Assembly: GCF_022511585.1 (NCBI RefSeq)
Contig: NZ_JAKWBN010000001.1
Coordinates: 234,269 to 298,268 of the forward strand
Origin: Shimazuella soli
Lineage (GTDB): Bacteria; Bacillota; Bacilli; Thermoactinomycetales; Thermoactinomycetaceae
Direction: 5' to 3'
DNA: 64,000 nt
The notes under the pieces are model-generated. The model searched no databases. It was not told the DNA's origin and was given only the letters and a program-made list of their open reading frames with translations. A program made the translations under genes and the position numbers. Within the stretch, counting starts at the first letter, position 1, and each line of letters starts with the position of its first letter. Positions 16,295 to 26,002 of the stretch are shown here, piece by piece.

Positions 16295-18486
16295 TCATTG
16301 AACGTGTTCATTTTCATGGATTTGGTTGTTTGAAGCAGCGTACCATCCCTTTTGAGCCTGGCCTCAATATCATTCACGCTCCAAATGAATCTGGGAAATC
16401 TACTTTGCTACGTGGAATTTATGCTTTATTATATGGAGGCGCTCAAGAAGGAAAACGGGTTAGAAGAGAAGCAGATTGGTATGCTGGATTTAGGCCATGG
16501 TTAACAGAGCAGTATGGTGGAGAAATCGATTATCTTTTACATGACATACCTTACCGTTTAGTACGAAATCTTTCTAAGGGAAGAGAACAAGAGCAGTTAA
16601 TTAATCGAGAGACTGGTGAGGAATTGCAACAGCATTTTTTGTTTGATCAAAGAAAAGAAAGAAAGATTATGGAGACTCAAATAGGTTTATCTGGGGAGTT
16701 ATTTAGACGAACAGCTTATATTACTTCTTATTCGGATATAGGATTACGATTCGATAAAGAAGAAAAAAAATGGCAGCAGAAATTGGCGGAAAAATTAAAT
16801 AGTTTACTTGACCAGGGAGAAGAAGTGGAATTGTCCGTAATACTGGGTTATTTAGATGACCAGTTAAAAGAAATAGGAAAGACGGAAAATGCGAAACAGA
16901 AACCTTTTGGGATGCTGATAGAAAAAGAGAAGTTATTACAAAATAAATTGGAAAATAATAAGGAAATTCAAAAAGAATATTTACAGGCTCGAGTAGAACT
17001 CCAACTTTTATTAAAAGAACAAGAAAGATTAGAGGAAGAATATCAAGTTTTATCAGAGCAACATCAGCGAATATCGGTTTCCGTGCAGTGTAAGGCAGAT
17101 TGGTATCGTCTGGATAAAATTCAAGTAGCATTAGAAGAATGGAAATGTACCCAACAATTACACCTGGATCAAGAGAAGATGATACAAAAATTAGAAGATA
17201 AAAGAGCAGAACTAGAACCACCTTTTCGGATGCAAGCAGAAGATATGGAAGAGTGTAGCGGGCTGCATTACCAAATCCAAACACTAGATAAGCGCATCCT
17301 CCAATTGGAGCAAGATGTGCAAAATGAACAACATGCCGCTGCTTTATACCGTCCATGGTGGAAACCAATCTATCCCATGACTACTTTTTTTGGTATTCTC
17401 GTGACAATCGGCAGTTTTTTTATTTCTGCGATGTGGGGTTTCCTATTCTCTATTCTCATGTGTCTGATTTGGGGAATCCCTCAGGTGATTTCTGTTTATA
17501 CCAATAAGCAGCAAGAGATGACACGTCACTATAATATACAAATAAGTCAAAAGCTTTTATCCCAATACAAAGCGGAAAGAAGAGTATGTCAAGAGCGTTT
17601 AGATTGGTGGAAAAATCGGGTTGGAACCAATGATGTGGGGGTTATTCGTAAGTGGTGGGATCAAACACAAGCAGTAGAAAAAGTGGAATGGGAGTTAGAA
17701 CAATTATTGCGAAAACAGCCGATTTTAAAGAAAGGAGAAGGGAATTACTTACGTCAAAAATGGGTAGAAGGTAAAAGAGAGGTTGTTTTGCGTTACCAAG
17801 GAGCTTTTTGCCACATATCCGATAACAAAATTGATAGTGTAAGTCTAGGGCTTTCCAGAGAAACCGTACATAAGTCTATTCAAATTAATAGCATGCAAAT
17901 TGGAGAAAAGAAAAAAACTGTACAAGAATTGGAGCTTCAACTGCATCGATTTCAACTGCTTCAAGTGGAATGGGAGCAAGTAAAGGCACAGCTCGAGCAA
18001 TTAAAGGAAGAGAGACGAGCAATTGACGTTGCGCATGAGGTGCTGCAAGAGGCATACCGTAGTCGGCAGGGAAACGTAGCTCCGATATTACAGCAAGTTT
18101 CATCTTCGTGGATCAAAACAGTAACCAACAACAGATATGATTGCCTTTATGCTGACTTCTCAGGGGAAGGTTTGAGTGCACGGGTTCCAGAGACTGGAAG
18201 GGCCGAGAAGATTGATCAATTGAGTACAGGAACATTAATGCAAATGGTTTTTGCCCTTAAAATGTCTATAATTCAATATTTATCTTCTGAATCTAAACAC
18301 CAGCTTCCTGTTTTATTAGATGATTGTTTTGTTTACTATGATAAAGAACGTCTAGCTTCTATTCTTCCTTTATTGGGTAAACTTGCAAAGAATCATCAAA
18401 TCTTGCTATGTACTTGTCATACAAGAGAAATAGAACTGCTTGATTATTTAGGACAACCATATCACAGCATTTCCCTTATTTCATAA
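16291..18486 (+). CDS. yhaN: YhaN-type AAA ATPase (SbcC/Rad50-like)
   Basis: A 731-residue SMC/Rad50-type ATPase. Walker A (APNESGKST) is at about 30-38. Long coiled-coil arms follow. A pair of hydrophobic helices lies in the middle (about 355-405, FFGILVTIGSFFISAMWGF), as in YhaN family proteins and unlike SbcC. The C-terminal half has the signature LSTGTLMQMVFAL and Walker B LPVLLDDCFV. At 731 residues it is clearly shorter than Bacillus YhaN (about 960), mostly in the arms. It overlaps yhaO by four bases. The membrane pair suggests that the nuclease complex is membrane-anchored. Confidence 0.9.
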   Translation: MIIERVHFHGFGCLKQRTIPFEPGLNIIHAPNESGKSTLLRGIYALLYGGAQEGKRVRREADWYAGFRPWLTEQYGGEIDYLLHDIPYRLVRNLSKGREQEQLINRETGEELQQHFLFDQRKERKIMETQIGLSGELFRRTAYITSYSDIGLRFDKEEKKWQQKLAEKLNSLLDQGEEVELSVILGYLDDQLKEIGKTENAKQKPFGMLIEKEKLLQNKLENNKEIQKEYLQARVELQLLLKEQERLEEEYQVLSEQHQRISVSVQCKADWYRLDKIQVALEEWKCTQQLHLDQEKMIQKLEDKRAELEPPFRMQAEDMEECSGLHYQIQTLDKRILQLEQDVQNEQHAAALYRPWWKPIYPMTTFFGILVTIGSFFISAMWGFLFSILMCLIWGIPQVISVYTNKQQEMTRHYNIQISQKLLSQYKAERRVCQERLDWWKNRVGTNDVGVIRKWWDQTQAVEKVEWELEQLLRKQPILKKGEGNYLRQKWVEGKREVVLRYQGAFCHISDNKIDSVSLGLSRETVHKSIQINSMQIGEKKKTVQELELQLHRFQLLQVEWEQVKAQLEQLKEERRAIDVAHEVLQEAYRSRQGNVAPILQQVSSSWIKTVTNNRYDCLYADFSGEGLSARVPETGRAEKIDQLSTGTLMQMVFALKMSIIQYLSSESKHQLPVLLDDCFVYYDKERLASILPLLGKLAKNHQILLCTCHTREIELLDYLGQPYHSISLIS

Positions 18487-18841
18487 TGATGTGAGGCTTT
18501 ACTCCTCGAAGTAGGGCCTCTACTTTTGCCATTTGAGGGATCGGAGTATTGTATTTTCTCATGGCATTTTTAAAATGTTTAACTGCCAATTCATATTCTT
18601 CAGAAGTAATGTATAGTCCCTGATGAATTTTTCTCATATTTTTTCCATGATAGCGATTTGGACCCCCGAATAAAAAGCTTACAAGCATCGTGATGTGACT
18701 AACTCGAATTTGGTGTATGTTAGCATCTTGGAAATAATGTGCTAGTTTTTTATCATTCACCAATAAGTGGTAAAATTCATGAACAATGGCTGCAATGGTT
18801 TGTTCACCACCGAGATCAGTAAATACATTTTTATTTTCCAT
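18476..18841 (-). CDS. Truncated haemoglobin (group I type)
   Basis: A 121-residue globin. DLGGEQTIAAIVHEFY has the conserved Gly pair and the distal-side Tyr of the B helix. The proximal haem-binding histidine is the one in MRKIHQGLYIT (F helix), followed by the typical hydrophobic and Ile-Thr pattern. These proteins bind oxygen or nitric oxide; a role in NO detoxification is inferred. ATG 18841 is seven bases after GGAG, better than ATG 18847. The 3' end overlaps the end of yhaN by 11 bases, convergent. Confidence 0.88.
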   Translation of the reverse strand: MENKNVFTDLGGEQTIAAIVHEFYHLLVNDKKLAHYFQDANIHQIRVSHITMLVSFLFGGPNRYHGKNMRKIHQGLYITSEEYELAVKHFKNAMRKYNTPIPQMAKVEALLRGVKPHIIMK

Positions 18842-18941
18842 TTTCATTCTCCAATCTTATAAAAGTAATAATAATTGGGAAGATTATGCACAATAGGAAT
18901 AAAAAAGCCCCGTTAATAGGGACTTATTCTATTAATGATTA

Positions 18942-19103
18942 TTATTCTTTTTCTTTATCATGATATCCTGCTTGTGCATACATTTCAAAAAGAGCATTTT
19001 GGACTTTTTTCACAGCATGCTCTTCTCCAGTTAGTTCTTCTGCAAACTCTGTATCTATTTCTTTTGTCTCTTGTTCGTTTGATGCTTTCGTATTATCCTG
19101 CAT
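18942..19103 (-). CDS. Small acidic hypothetical protein
   Basis: A 53-residue, strongly acidic and hydrophilic protein (EQETKEIDTEFAEELTGEEH then KKVQNALFEMYAQAGYHDKEKE). GGAGGTG lies seven bases before ATG 19103, so translation is well supported. No cysteine, no membrane segment, no family recognised. It is divergent from the membrane protein gene at 19222. Confidence 0.6.
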   Translation of the reverse strand: MQDNTKASNEQETKEIDTEFAEELTGEEHAVKKVQNALFEMYAQAGYHDKEKE

Positions 19104-19221
19104 GCTTTCACCTCCATATAGCGTTAACATTTCACAGCAAAGAAAAACTATGCACCTTGAAAAAGGAATAAGCTAGGAACATAATGAAGTAGTAAAACTG
19201 TAAAAGTTAGGAGTAGTGCTT

Positions 19222-19584
19222 GTGGAATGGTTATCTAATTTTTTCTATGCTTTTATCGGCGGTTTTGCCCGCATTTTTATTACTTCTTTTATCCTTTGGA
19301 TGATAGGAATTGTTGGACTACTGTTTATGGAATTATTTAATAATGAAGAGTTTCAATTCCGTCTATATCTTCAAAAAGTATGGAAGGTATTGTTGATCTC
19401 TTTTCAAATAGCAGTATATGGCAGTGTGGTAGTTGGTTTGGTTTTATTATTCAAAACAAAAGAGTATTTAACATATACACTTGTAACGATTGATGGTATT
19501 TTGTTATCCATCCTCTACATTAGTCTTCGTCGTCGTCTTGGTAATTTTCGATCCAAAAATAGCAACCAAGGTAACAAAACATAG
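19222..19584 (+). CDS. Small membrane protein with three segments
   Basis: A 120-residue protein with hydrophobic segments at about 10-45 (long, likely two short helices or one helix and a re-entrant part), 55-80 and 85-105, and a basic C-terminal tail (RRRLGNFRSKNSNQGNKT). GTG 19222 is eight bases after TAGGAG; the in-frame GTG 19216 is too close. It sits about 90 bases upstream of rel on the same strand. No family recognised. Confidence 0.65.
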   Translation: MEWLSNFFYAFIGGFARIFITSFILWMIGIVGLLFMELFNNEEFQFRLYLQKVWKVLLISFQIAVYGSVVVGLVLLFKTKEYLTYTLVTIDGILLSILYISLRRRLGNFRSKNSNQGNKT

Positions 19585-19675
19585 GATTATTTCGGAATAG
19601 AATGTTTATGTTTACATTTTTAAATCGGTATAGGATAATAATTTTTAAAACATTTTTTGGTTAGGGCTGAACGTG

Positions 19676-21832
19676 ATGATACTTGTACAAGAGCTATTCC
19701 AAAAAGCGGCTACGTATTTACCTCCCGAAGAAGTGGCCAAGCTTGAAAAAGCTTATAAATATGCGGAGAAAGCACATGATGGACAATTACGGAAATCAGG
19801 CGAGCCGTACATCTTACATCCTGTAGCAGTTACAGAAATTTTGTTAGATTTGCAGATGGATAGTTCTACTCTTATTGCTGGTCTTCTGCATGATGTTGTG
19901 GAAGATACAGGGGTAACTTTAGCGCAAATCCATGAAGAATTCGGAGAAACAGTTGCATCTTTGGTAGATGGATTGACTAAGTTGAAAGGGTTTAAATTTC
20001 GATCCAATGCAGAGCATCAGGCAGAAAATCATCGCAAAATGTTTATTGCGATGGCAAAAGACGTACGAGTTGTTCTCTGTAAACTCGCAGATCGTCTGCA
20101 TAATATGAGAACTCTGCAACATCTACCAGAAGAGAAACAGAGAAAGAAAGCGGAAGAGACATTAGAGATTTTTGCACCACTAGCTCATCGATTGGGGATT
20201 TCCAAAATTAAATGGGAATTAGAAGATCGGTCTCTTCGCTATATGAATCCTCAACAGTACTACAAAATTGTTTCCATGATGAAGAAAAAACGAACAGAAC
20301 GGGAAGCTTTTTTGAGTGAAATTATTGAAACGCTATACGACAAATTCACAGAGATGGATTTGCAGGTAGAAGATATTTCTGGTCGTCCTAAGCATATTTA
20401 TAGCATTTATCGCAAAATGAAAACCCAGCATAAGCAATTTCATGAGATTTATGATCTGATGGCAGTTCGTGTGATCGTAAACTCTGTAAGAGATTGTTAT
20501 GCTGTGCTTGGCATGATTCATACCATGTGGAAGCCAATGCCTGGTCGTTTTAAAGATTATATTGCTATGCCCAAGACAAATATGTATCAATCCCTGCATA
20601 CTACTGTTTTAGGCCCTAAAGGGGAGCCCATTGAGGTGCAGATACGGACCATGGAAATGCACCGGATCGCAGAATATGGGATTGCAGCTCACTGGGCCTA
20701 TAAAGAAGGTACAACTGTAGGGAAACAATCTTTTTCGGATAAGTTAAAATGGTTTAGAGAAATGATGGAGTTACAATCAGAATCAAGAGATGCGGAAGAA
20801 TTTGTGGAGAGTCTGAAAATGGACTGGTTCACAGATACTGTTTTCGTGTTTACACCTAAAACAGATGTGATTGAACTTCCTGCTGGTTCCGTACCACTTG
20901 ATTTTGCATATCGTATTCACACAGAAGTGGGAAATAAATGTGTTGGGGCAAAAGTAAACGGCAATATTGTGCCACTTGATTATAAATTACAGACAGGAGA
21001 TAAAGTACAAGTCCTCACTTCGAAACACAGCTATGGACCGAGCCAGGATTGGCTTAAATTAGTAAAAACATCTCATGCTCGGAATAAAATACGCAGCTGG
21101 TTCAAAACCCAACGAAGAGAAGAGAGTATCATCAAGGGAAAAGAGATGGTAGAAGCGCTTCTCAAAAAACATGATTATGATATTAACGAAGCGATGAAAT
21201 CTGAAAAGATGATAGAAGTTTGCAAACGATTTAATTTCCCTAATACTGATGAGATGTTAGCAGCTGTAGGCTATGGTGGAATCTCAACCGCTCAAGTGGT
21301 CCATCGACTCACGACTGGTTTAAGAGAAGAATTGCCGCCTATTATTCCTGAAGTGAAAACTACTCCACAACGCCGCCGCCGATTGGATGTAGGTGTGCGA
21401 GTAATAGGGGTAGATAATGTGCTTGTGAGATTGTCTCGATGTTGTCATCCTGTTCCAGGGGAAGAGATCGGTGGATTTGTAACTCGTGGAAGAGGGGTAT
21501 CCGTTCATCGGGCAGATTGCCCTAACTTGCAAAGTGTGGAATTAGATAGACGGGTAGAGGTTGAATGGGAAGGAGAACCTGCAGCTTCGTATCAAGTGGA
21601 TATTGAAGTATCCGGCTATGACCGCCTTGGATTGTTGAATGATGTGCTTCAAGCAGTCAATGATACAAAGGCAAACTATAGTGCAGTGAATGCAAAAGTT
21701 CATCCGAAAGGATTTGCAAATATTCAATTGACCGTAGCCATACGTAATATCCATCATTTGCGGTCTGTAGTAGAACGAGTGAAAGGTGTACGGGATATTT
21801 ACAGTGTACAAAGAACAGTTGGACAAGGGTGA
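19676..21832 (+). CDS. relA: Bifunctional (p)ppGpp synthetase/hydrolase Rel
   Basis: A 718-residue RSH protein. In order: HD hydrolase domain (about 25-180, with LIAGLLHDVVEDT and CKLADRLHNMRTL), synthetase domain (RPKHIYSIYRKM...MPKTNMYQSLHTTVLGP), TGS domain (DTVFVFTPKTDVIELPAGSVPLDFAYRIHTEVG), a cysteine/histidine region (RCCHPVPGE), and a C-terminal ACT domain. The HD motif is intact, so the protein should both make and degrade the stringent alarmone. Start is GTG 19673 or ATG 19676; AGGG lies just upstream. dtd follows directly. Confidence 0.97.
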   Translation: MILVQELFQKAATYLPPEEVAKLEKAYKYAEKAHDGQLRKSGEPYILHPVAVTEILLDLQMDSSTLIAGLLHDVVEDTGVTLAQIHEEFGETVASLVDGLTKLKGFKFRSNAEHQAENHRKMFIAMAKDVRVVLCKLADRLHNMRTLQHLPEEKQRKKAEETLEIFAPLAHRLGISKIKWELEDRSLRYMNPQQYYKIVSMMKKKRTEREAFLSEIIETLYDKFTEMDLQVEDISGRPKHIYSIYRKMKTQHKQFHEIYDLMAVRVIVNSVRDCYAVLGMIHTMWKPMPGRFKDYIAMPKTNMYQSLHTTVLGPKGEPIEVQIRTMEMHRIAEYGIAAHWAYKEGTTVGKQSFSDKLKWFREMMELQSESRDAEEFVESLKMDWFTDTVFVFTPKTDVIELPAGSVPLDFAYRIHTEVGNKCVGAKVNGNIVPLDYKLQTGDKVQVLTSKHSYGPSQDWLKLVKTSHARNKIRSWFKTQRREESIIKGKEMVEALLKKHDYDINEAMKSEKMIEVCKRFNFPNTDEMLAAVGYGGISTAQVVHRLTTGLREELPPIIPEVKTTPQRRRRLDVGVRVIGVDNVLVRLSRCCHPVPGEEIGGFVTRGRGVSVHRADCPNLQSVELDRRVEVEWEGEPAASYQVDIEVSGYDRLGLLNDVLQAVNDTKANYSAVNAKVHPKGFANIQLTVAIRNIHHLRSVVERVKGVRDIYSVQRTVGQG

Positions 21833-21838
21833 TTGATT

Positions 21839-22279
21839 TTGCGAGTATTGTTGCAGCGTGTAAGTAAAGCCAGTGTCACAGTAGATGGGGACATTGTAGG
21901 AGCCATTGATCATGGGCTCCTTTTGTTTGTTGGTTTTACAGACGGAGATAGTGAAAAAGAAATAGCATATCTTGCAGATAAAGTAGTGAACTTGCGAATA
22001 TTTGAAGATGAACAAGGAAAAATGAATAGATCACTGCTGGATGAGGAGGGCAGTATTCTTTCCGTTTCTCAATTTACCCTCTACGGAGATTGTCGAAAAG
22101 GAAGAAGGCCTAATTTTATGGCAGCAGCACGTCCAGAAGAAGCGCTATCCTTATACGAAAAATGGAATCAAGAACTTCTTGCCAAAGGAGTTAAGGTGGA
22201 AACAGGAATATTCGGGGCAAAGATGGATGTGGAGTTAGTAAACGACGGACCAGTCACCCTCATTTTGGATAGTTTTTAG
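21839..22279 (+). CDS. dtd: D-aminoacyl-tRNA deacylase
   Basis: A 146-residue Dtd. The two family motifs are present: [11 protein letters not shown] and, near the end, [11 protein letters not shown] with the cross-subunit Gly-Pro that rejects L-amino acids. The enzyme removes D-amino acids from mischarged tRNAs. TTG 21839 gives the family-typical start [12 protein letters not shown] and lies seven bases after AAGGGTG; an upstream TTG at 21833 is next to the rel stop. It is translationally coupled to rel, a common arrangement in Firmicutes. Confidence 0.95.
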   Translation: MRVLLQRVSKASVTVDGDIVGAIDHGLLLFVGFTDGDSEKEIAYLADKVVNLRIFEDEQGKMNRSLLDEEGSILSVSQFTLYGDCRKGRRPNFMAAARPEEALSLYEKWNQELLAKGVKVETGIFGAKMDVELVNDGPVTLILDSF

Positions 22280-22320
22280 ATTTGCGTGCTATAATGATGG
22301 AGGAAAAGGAGGATATTTTT

Positions 22321-24312
22321 ATGACGATAGATCAACTTTCAATTAATACTATCAGGATGTTGTCCATTGACCAGATTGAACAAGCAAATTCTGGACATCC
22401 TGGTTTACCAATGGGGGCTGCTCCCATGGCTTACACGCTTTGGGCAAAGCAATTAAAGCACAATCCTCAAAACCCAGATTGGTATAATCGTGATCGTTTT
22501 ATTTTATCAGCCGGGCACGGTTCAGCACTTTTGTATAGTTTGCTTCATCTATTCGGTTATGGGCTCACTATTGATGACTTAAAAGAATTCCGCCAATGGG
22601 GTAGTTTGACGCCAGGTCACCCAGAGGTGAAACATACAGTTGGTGTAGAAGCTACAACAGGCCCACTAGGCCAAGGAATTGCCAATGCTGTTGGAATGGC
22701 TATGGCAGAACGTCATCTAGCAGCAACTTATAATCGTGATGGATATGATGTAATCGATCATTTTACATATGCAATATGCGGTGATGGAGACTTGATGGAA
22801 GGTATTGCTCAAGAAGCAGCATCTTTGGCAGGTCACTTGCAACTAGGCAAATTGATCGTAATGTATGATTCGAATCATATATCCCTTGATGGTGATCTAT
22901 CCAAGTCTTTTTCTGAAGACACATCCAAACGTTTTGAAGCCAATGGATGGCAAGTGTTGCATGTAGAAGATGGAAATGATATAGAAGCTATTAATCAAGC
23001 TATCGAACAAGCAAAACAAGAATCGTCTAAACCAACTTTGATTGAAGTACGTACCATCATTGGATATGGCAGCCCAGGCCGTGCTGGAACATCTGAGGCC
23101 CATGGGAAGCCGCTTGGTACGGAAGAAATAGCAGGTGTTCGTCGTGCTTACAATTGGACGGAGGAAACTCCTTTTTATGTGCCTGCTGAAGTATCTGAAA
23201 ACTTCTCTGCGATCAGAAATGAATTAGCGAAAGCCGAAGCACAGTGGAATCAAATGTTTGAAAGCTATGAAAAGGAATATCCAATCTTAGCAAATCAAAT
23301 CAAACAAGCTTTTGCTAGAGAACTGCTCACGGATTGGGCAGAACATCTGCCAACTTTTGAAGCCGATGAAAAGGGAATTGCTACAAGAGCAGCTTCTGGG
23401 AAAGCGCTGCAAGTATTGGCAAAAGAAATTCCAACTCTCTTTGGTGGATCAGCAGACTTAGCTTCTTCTAACAATACAACAATGAAAGACGATGCCAATT
23501 TTAGCCCGGATGACTATGCAGGCCGCAATATTTGGTTTGGGGTTCGCGAGCATGGGATGGGTGGAGCATTAAATGGAATGGCACTGCATGGAGGGCTTCA
23601 TGTTTTTGGTGCTACTTTCTTAGTTTTCTCCGACTACTTGCGCCCTTCTATTCGGCTGGCGGCACTTTCGCAATTGCCAGTAACCTATGTGTTCACTCAC
23701 GATAGTGTAGCTGTCGGCGAAGATGGACCAACTCACGAGCCAGTAGAACACATTCCATCTCTGCGCTTGATTCCTGGATTGAAAGTAGTTCGTCCTGCTG
23801 ATGCAAATGAAACCGTTGCTGCATGGGAATATGCATTAAAATCACAGGATCATCCCGTTGCCCTTATTTTGAGCAGACAAAACCTGCCTGTGCTGCCTGG
23901 CACAGTAGGCAAAAAAGCAGAGATCGTAAAACAGGGGGCATATGTTGTCTCTCCATCGCAAGGGGAGGAAAAGGGAGTGCTTATCGCTACTGGTTCTGAA
24001 GTGGGATTAGCAGTAAAAGCACAGCAAAAGCTGGCAGAAAAAGGTGTACATGTACGTGTTGTAAGTATGCCATGCCGGGAAAACTTCGATCATTTAACCC
24101 ATGCAGAAAAAGAAAATATTATCCCAAGCCATCTCACCGCACGTGTTGCAATTGAAGCAGCACATCCTATGGGCTGGGACAAATATGTGGGTGAAAAAGG
24201 AACGGTAATTGGTATCAATCACTTTGGGGCTTCTGCACCTGGAGATTTGTTACTCGAGAAATTTGGATTCAATGTGGAAAATGTAGTAGAACAGCTGGAA
24301 AAATTACTGTAA
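22321..24312 (+). CDS. tkt: Transketolase
   Basis: A 663-residue transketolase of the non-oxidative pentose phosphate pathway. Visible landmarks: [18 protein letters not shown] near the N-terminus, the thiamine diphosphate motif GDGDLMEG, the central pyrimidine domain ([19 protein letters not shown], with [18 protein letters not shown]), and a C-terminal domain. AAAGGAGG precedes ATG 22321. A TATAAT at 22290-22295 with a weak TTGGAT upstream may be a promoter inside the dtd 3' end. An intrinsic terminator closes the unit. Confidence 0.97.
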   Translation: MTIDQLSINTIRMLSIDQIEQANSGHPGLPMGAAPMAYTLWAKQLKHNPQNPDWYNRDRFILSAGHGSALLYSLLHLFGYGLTIDDLKEFRQWGSLTPGHPEVKHTVGVEATTGPLGQGIANAVGMAMAERHLAATYNRDGYDVIDHFTYAICGDGDLMEGIAQEAASLAGHLQLGKLIVMYDSNHISLDGDLSKSFSEDTSKRFEANGWQVLHVEDGNDIEAINQAIEQAKQESSKPTLIEVRTIIGYGSPGRAGTSEAHGKPLGTEEIAGVRRAYNWTEETPFYVPAEVSENFSAIRNELAKAEAQWNQMFESYEKEYPILANQIKQAFARELLTDWAEHLPTFEADEKGIATRAASGKALQVLAKEIPTLFGGSADLASSNNTTMKDDANFSPDDYAGRNIWFGVREHGMGGALNGMALHGGLHVFGATFLVFSDYLRPSIRLAALSQLPVTYVFTHDSVAVGEDGPTHEPVEHIPSLRLIPGLKVVRPADANETVAAWEYALKSQDHPVALILSRQNLPVLPGTVGKKAEIVKQGAYVVSPSQGEEKGVLIATGSEVGLAVKAQQKLAEKGVHVRVVSMPCRENFDHLTHAEKENIIPSHLTARVAIEAAHPMGWDKYVGEKGTVIGINHFGASAPGDLLLEKFGFNVENVVEQLEKLL

Positions 24313-24323
24313 GAAATACTACG

Positions 24324-24354
24324 AAAGCCTGATCCATATCGATCAGGCTTTTTT
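24324..24354 (+). terminator. tkt terminator
   Basis: AAAGCCTGATC pairs with GATCAGGCTTT followed by T residues, 12 bases after the tkt stop. Confidence 0.9.
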
Positions 24355-24378
24355 CTATGGAAAATAATTGTTATCGGC

Positions 24379-24415
24379 GCTGCTCTGCCAGATCAGGATG
24401 ATCCGGCGGGGCAGC
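24379..24415 (-). terminator. GC-rich hairpin after foreign-looking gene
   Basis: GCTGCTCTGCC (24379) and GGCGGGGCAGC (24405) pair over 11 bases with two wobble positions, right after the stop of the minus-strand gene. A T-rich tract (TTATTTTCC) follows some 10 bases later on the minus strand. Confidence 0.6.
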
Positions 24416-24417
24416 TT

Positions 24418-24837
24418 TTAGACCTCTAGAGAATGGTCTTCTTGCCAGTGGTCTATCCCTTGCCATAAGTTGTATACGGTCTCGGAATTCACATTGCTTT
24501 TGTTTTCTATCCGAACTTCTTTTTCCTTGTGTTGAGGAGAGTCTCCGATGAGCATCACTTTACAGAAGATGATGGCTTCTCCATGTTTTTCACCTTCCTC
24601 TTGGTAGGTGAGCGTCTTTGAGACCGAATTTCTTCCGTCTTTGGATACAGCAGACGCAACAATGATGAAGCCATCGTCTTGGACGGAGATACTGAAGTCC
24701 TTCAATATCAGTTCTTCATCAGGAGCAGGATAGATTTTGTTCTGTCCAAGTTGCTGGAGCAGAAGTCCCATCAGCTGATGGAACCATTCCCGATCCGTGA
24801 CGAGTTCGTCTCTGGGTTCCACTGTGACCCCAATCAT
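24418..24837 (-). CDS. Hypothetical protein, GC-rich unit
   Basis: A 139-residue soluble protein. The N-terminal 50 residues look helical and the rest strand-rich (DFSISVQDDGFIIVASAVSKDG, AIIFCKVMLIGDSP). No family recognised. Codons are visibly GC-richer than in the neighbouring tkt and hisS genes. There is no good ribosome-binding site before ATG 24837; a TGTGATAAT promoter-like element lies about 30 bases upstream in otherwise AT-rich sequence. It ends in a GC-rich hairpin. First of three consecutive minus-strand units of this kind. Confidence 0.6.
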   Translation of the reverse strand: MIGVTVEPRDELVTDREWFHQLMGLLLQQLGQNKIYPAPDEELILKDFSISVQDDGFIIVASAVSKDGRNSVSKTLTYQEEGEKHGEAIIFCKVMLIGDSPQHKEKEVRIENKSNVNSETVYNLWQGIDHWQEDHSLEV

Positions 24838-24891
24838 CAAATGGCAAAGGCTAATTAAATATTATCACAAACTTGTATATTTTATTTTTCT

Positions 24892-24937
24892 GCGAAAAAA
24901 ACGTCGGACACCCCTGCCTCGGCTGAGGACAGGGGTG
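24892..24937 (-). terminator. Strong intrinsic terminator
   Basis: CACCCCTG (24909) with CAGGGGTG (24930) plus CCTC/GAGG form a 12-base stem with a tetraloop, followed on the minus strand by seven T residues. Confidence 0.85.
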
Positions 24938-24957
24938 CATTGTGCCGAAAGAACTAC

Positions 24958-25341
24958 CTACCAGAAGCGGATGTCTTCTGAACCAACTTCATCGAAGTTT
25001 TTGGTGATGGGTTCGGTGATCGGAATCTGCTTTCCCAACTTACTTTCATTCACCTCTCGGATGTATTCGGTGATGCTCACACGTCCTTCGGATGAGGCGG
25101 AGATCCTTCGGACTCTGGTGACCTTGTGCAGACCGTTCTTCCATCCCTCTGCTGTGAAGAAAAGCCTGTTGGCAGCGGAGAAGATGGTGTAGTTGGTGAG
25201 CTCATACGTCTCTTGTCCGTGGGTGACATGCTCCTCGGTCGGAGGCGACAAGGGAGCAGAGACCCGGATGTCCAAACCCTGGCTTCGAAGCCAATCGTTG
25301 ATCGGCTCGACCCGATGACAGACTGTTTGAAGTTGGTTCAC
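24958..25341 (-). CDS. Hypothetical protein, GC-rich unit
   Basis: A 127-residue soluble protein starting NQLQTVCHRVEPINDWLRSQG and mostly strand-rich after residue 45. No motif recognised. GTG 25341 follows AAAGGAT. On the minus strand an extended -10 element TGTTATAAT (complement of 25374-25382) lies about 35 bases upstream, so this is an independent transcription unit with its own terminator. GC-rich codons contrast with flanking genes. Function unknown. Confidence 0.6.
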   Translation of the reverse strand: MNQLQTVCHRVEPINDWLRSQGLDIRVSAPLSPPTEEHVTHGQETYELTNYTIFSAANRLFFTAEGWKNGLHKVTRVRRISASSEGRVSITEYIREVNESKLGKQIPITEPITKNFDEVGSEDIRFW

Positions 25342-25484
25342 CGTAATCCTTTCTGTTCTGACGGTGTGGAGTCATTATAACATGGGTTTTTAGATACTTT
25401 ATGTAAAGAGATTATTAATTTTATTATTTCCTATCGGATAAGTTCAGTTTAGACATGGTATTCTATATGTTTGTTGAAACGCAC

Positions 25485-25527
25485 GAGTGCCCAGTCTGTG
25501 TCCATGTGGACCACAGACTGGGCACTC
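25485..25527 (-). terminator. Perfect 16-base hairpin
   Basis: GAGTGCCCAGTCTGTG (25485-25500) and its exact complement (25512-25527), with a further TCCA/TGGA pairing inside the loop, 15 bases after the minus-strand stop. The tract after it (TTTCAACAAAC) is only weakly T-rich. Confidence 0.75.
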
Positions 25528-25542
25528 ACTCAGTTGCTGGAA

Positions 25543-25932
25543 TTACAGTTCGAAGAAGGAACGGAACACCTCGTCGGTGATCTCAGCCAAGAAGTATGGA
25601 ATGGTCTTCGATTCGGAGGCAGTCGTCACTTTTTCTACAGTGACGATGAGTTCAGGATCGGCAAATCCCACACCATCCTGAACCTGAAAGACCAGCTTCC
25701 TTGACTCGACTACTACTTCATCTTCGATGCCGTTCAGGATCAATTCCAGAGTCTTGGTGTCCTCTGAAAACCTATTTGTGGCAATCCTGATTTCATCACC
25801 AAGAAGTGAGGTGCGGTTCAAGTACCTCACCATCTTCTCAGTGTCCAGAGCCTTGTTGTTCAGCAACTGGTTGAAGCTTTCAGCCAGCTCGTCGATTTTC
25901 TCGACCATGGTGTGCTTCAGTCGAGCAGCCAT
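25543..25932 (-). CDS. Hypothetical protein, GC-rich unit
   Basis: A 129-residue soluble protein. Residues 1-65 are helical (VEKIDELAESFNQLLNNKALD...), residues 65-115 strand-rich (TLELILNGIEDEVVVESRKLVFQVQDG, ELIVTVEKV), with a final helix. No family recognised. A good minus-strand promoter lies directly upstream and a perfect hairpin directly downstream, so it is a complete one-gene unit. Base composition is like its two neighbours and unlike the flanking core genes. Confidence 0.6.
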   Translation of the reverse strand: MAARLKHTMVEKIDELAESFNQLLNNKALDTEKMVRYLNRTSLLGDEIRIATNRFSEDTKTLELILNGIEDEVVVESRKLVFQVQDGVGFADPELIVTVEKVTTASESKTIPYFLAEITDEVFRSFFEL

Positions 25933-25970
25933 TACATCCCATTTTTCTCTAGGGGACTCGGTCGTGAATA

Positions 25971-25999
25971 ATCATACTATGGACTTCATAAAAATACAA
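25971..25999 (-). promoter_or_regulatory. Sigma-A-type promoter of the 25932 gene
   Basis: On the minus strand TTGTAT and TATGAT are separated by 17 bases, about 40 bases before the start codon at 25932. Confidence 0.6.
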
Positions 26000-26002
26000 T
26001 CA

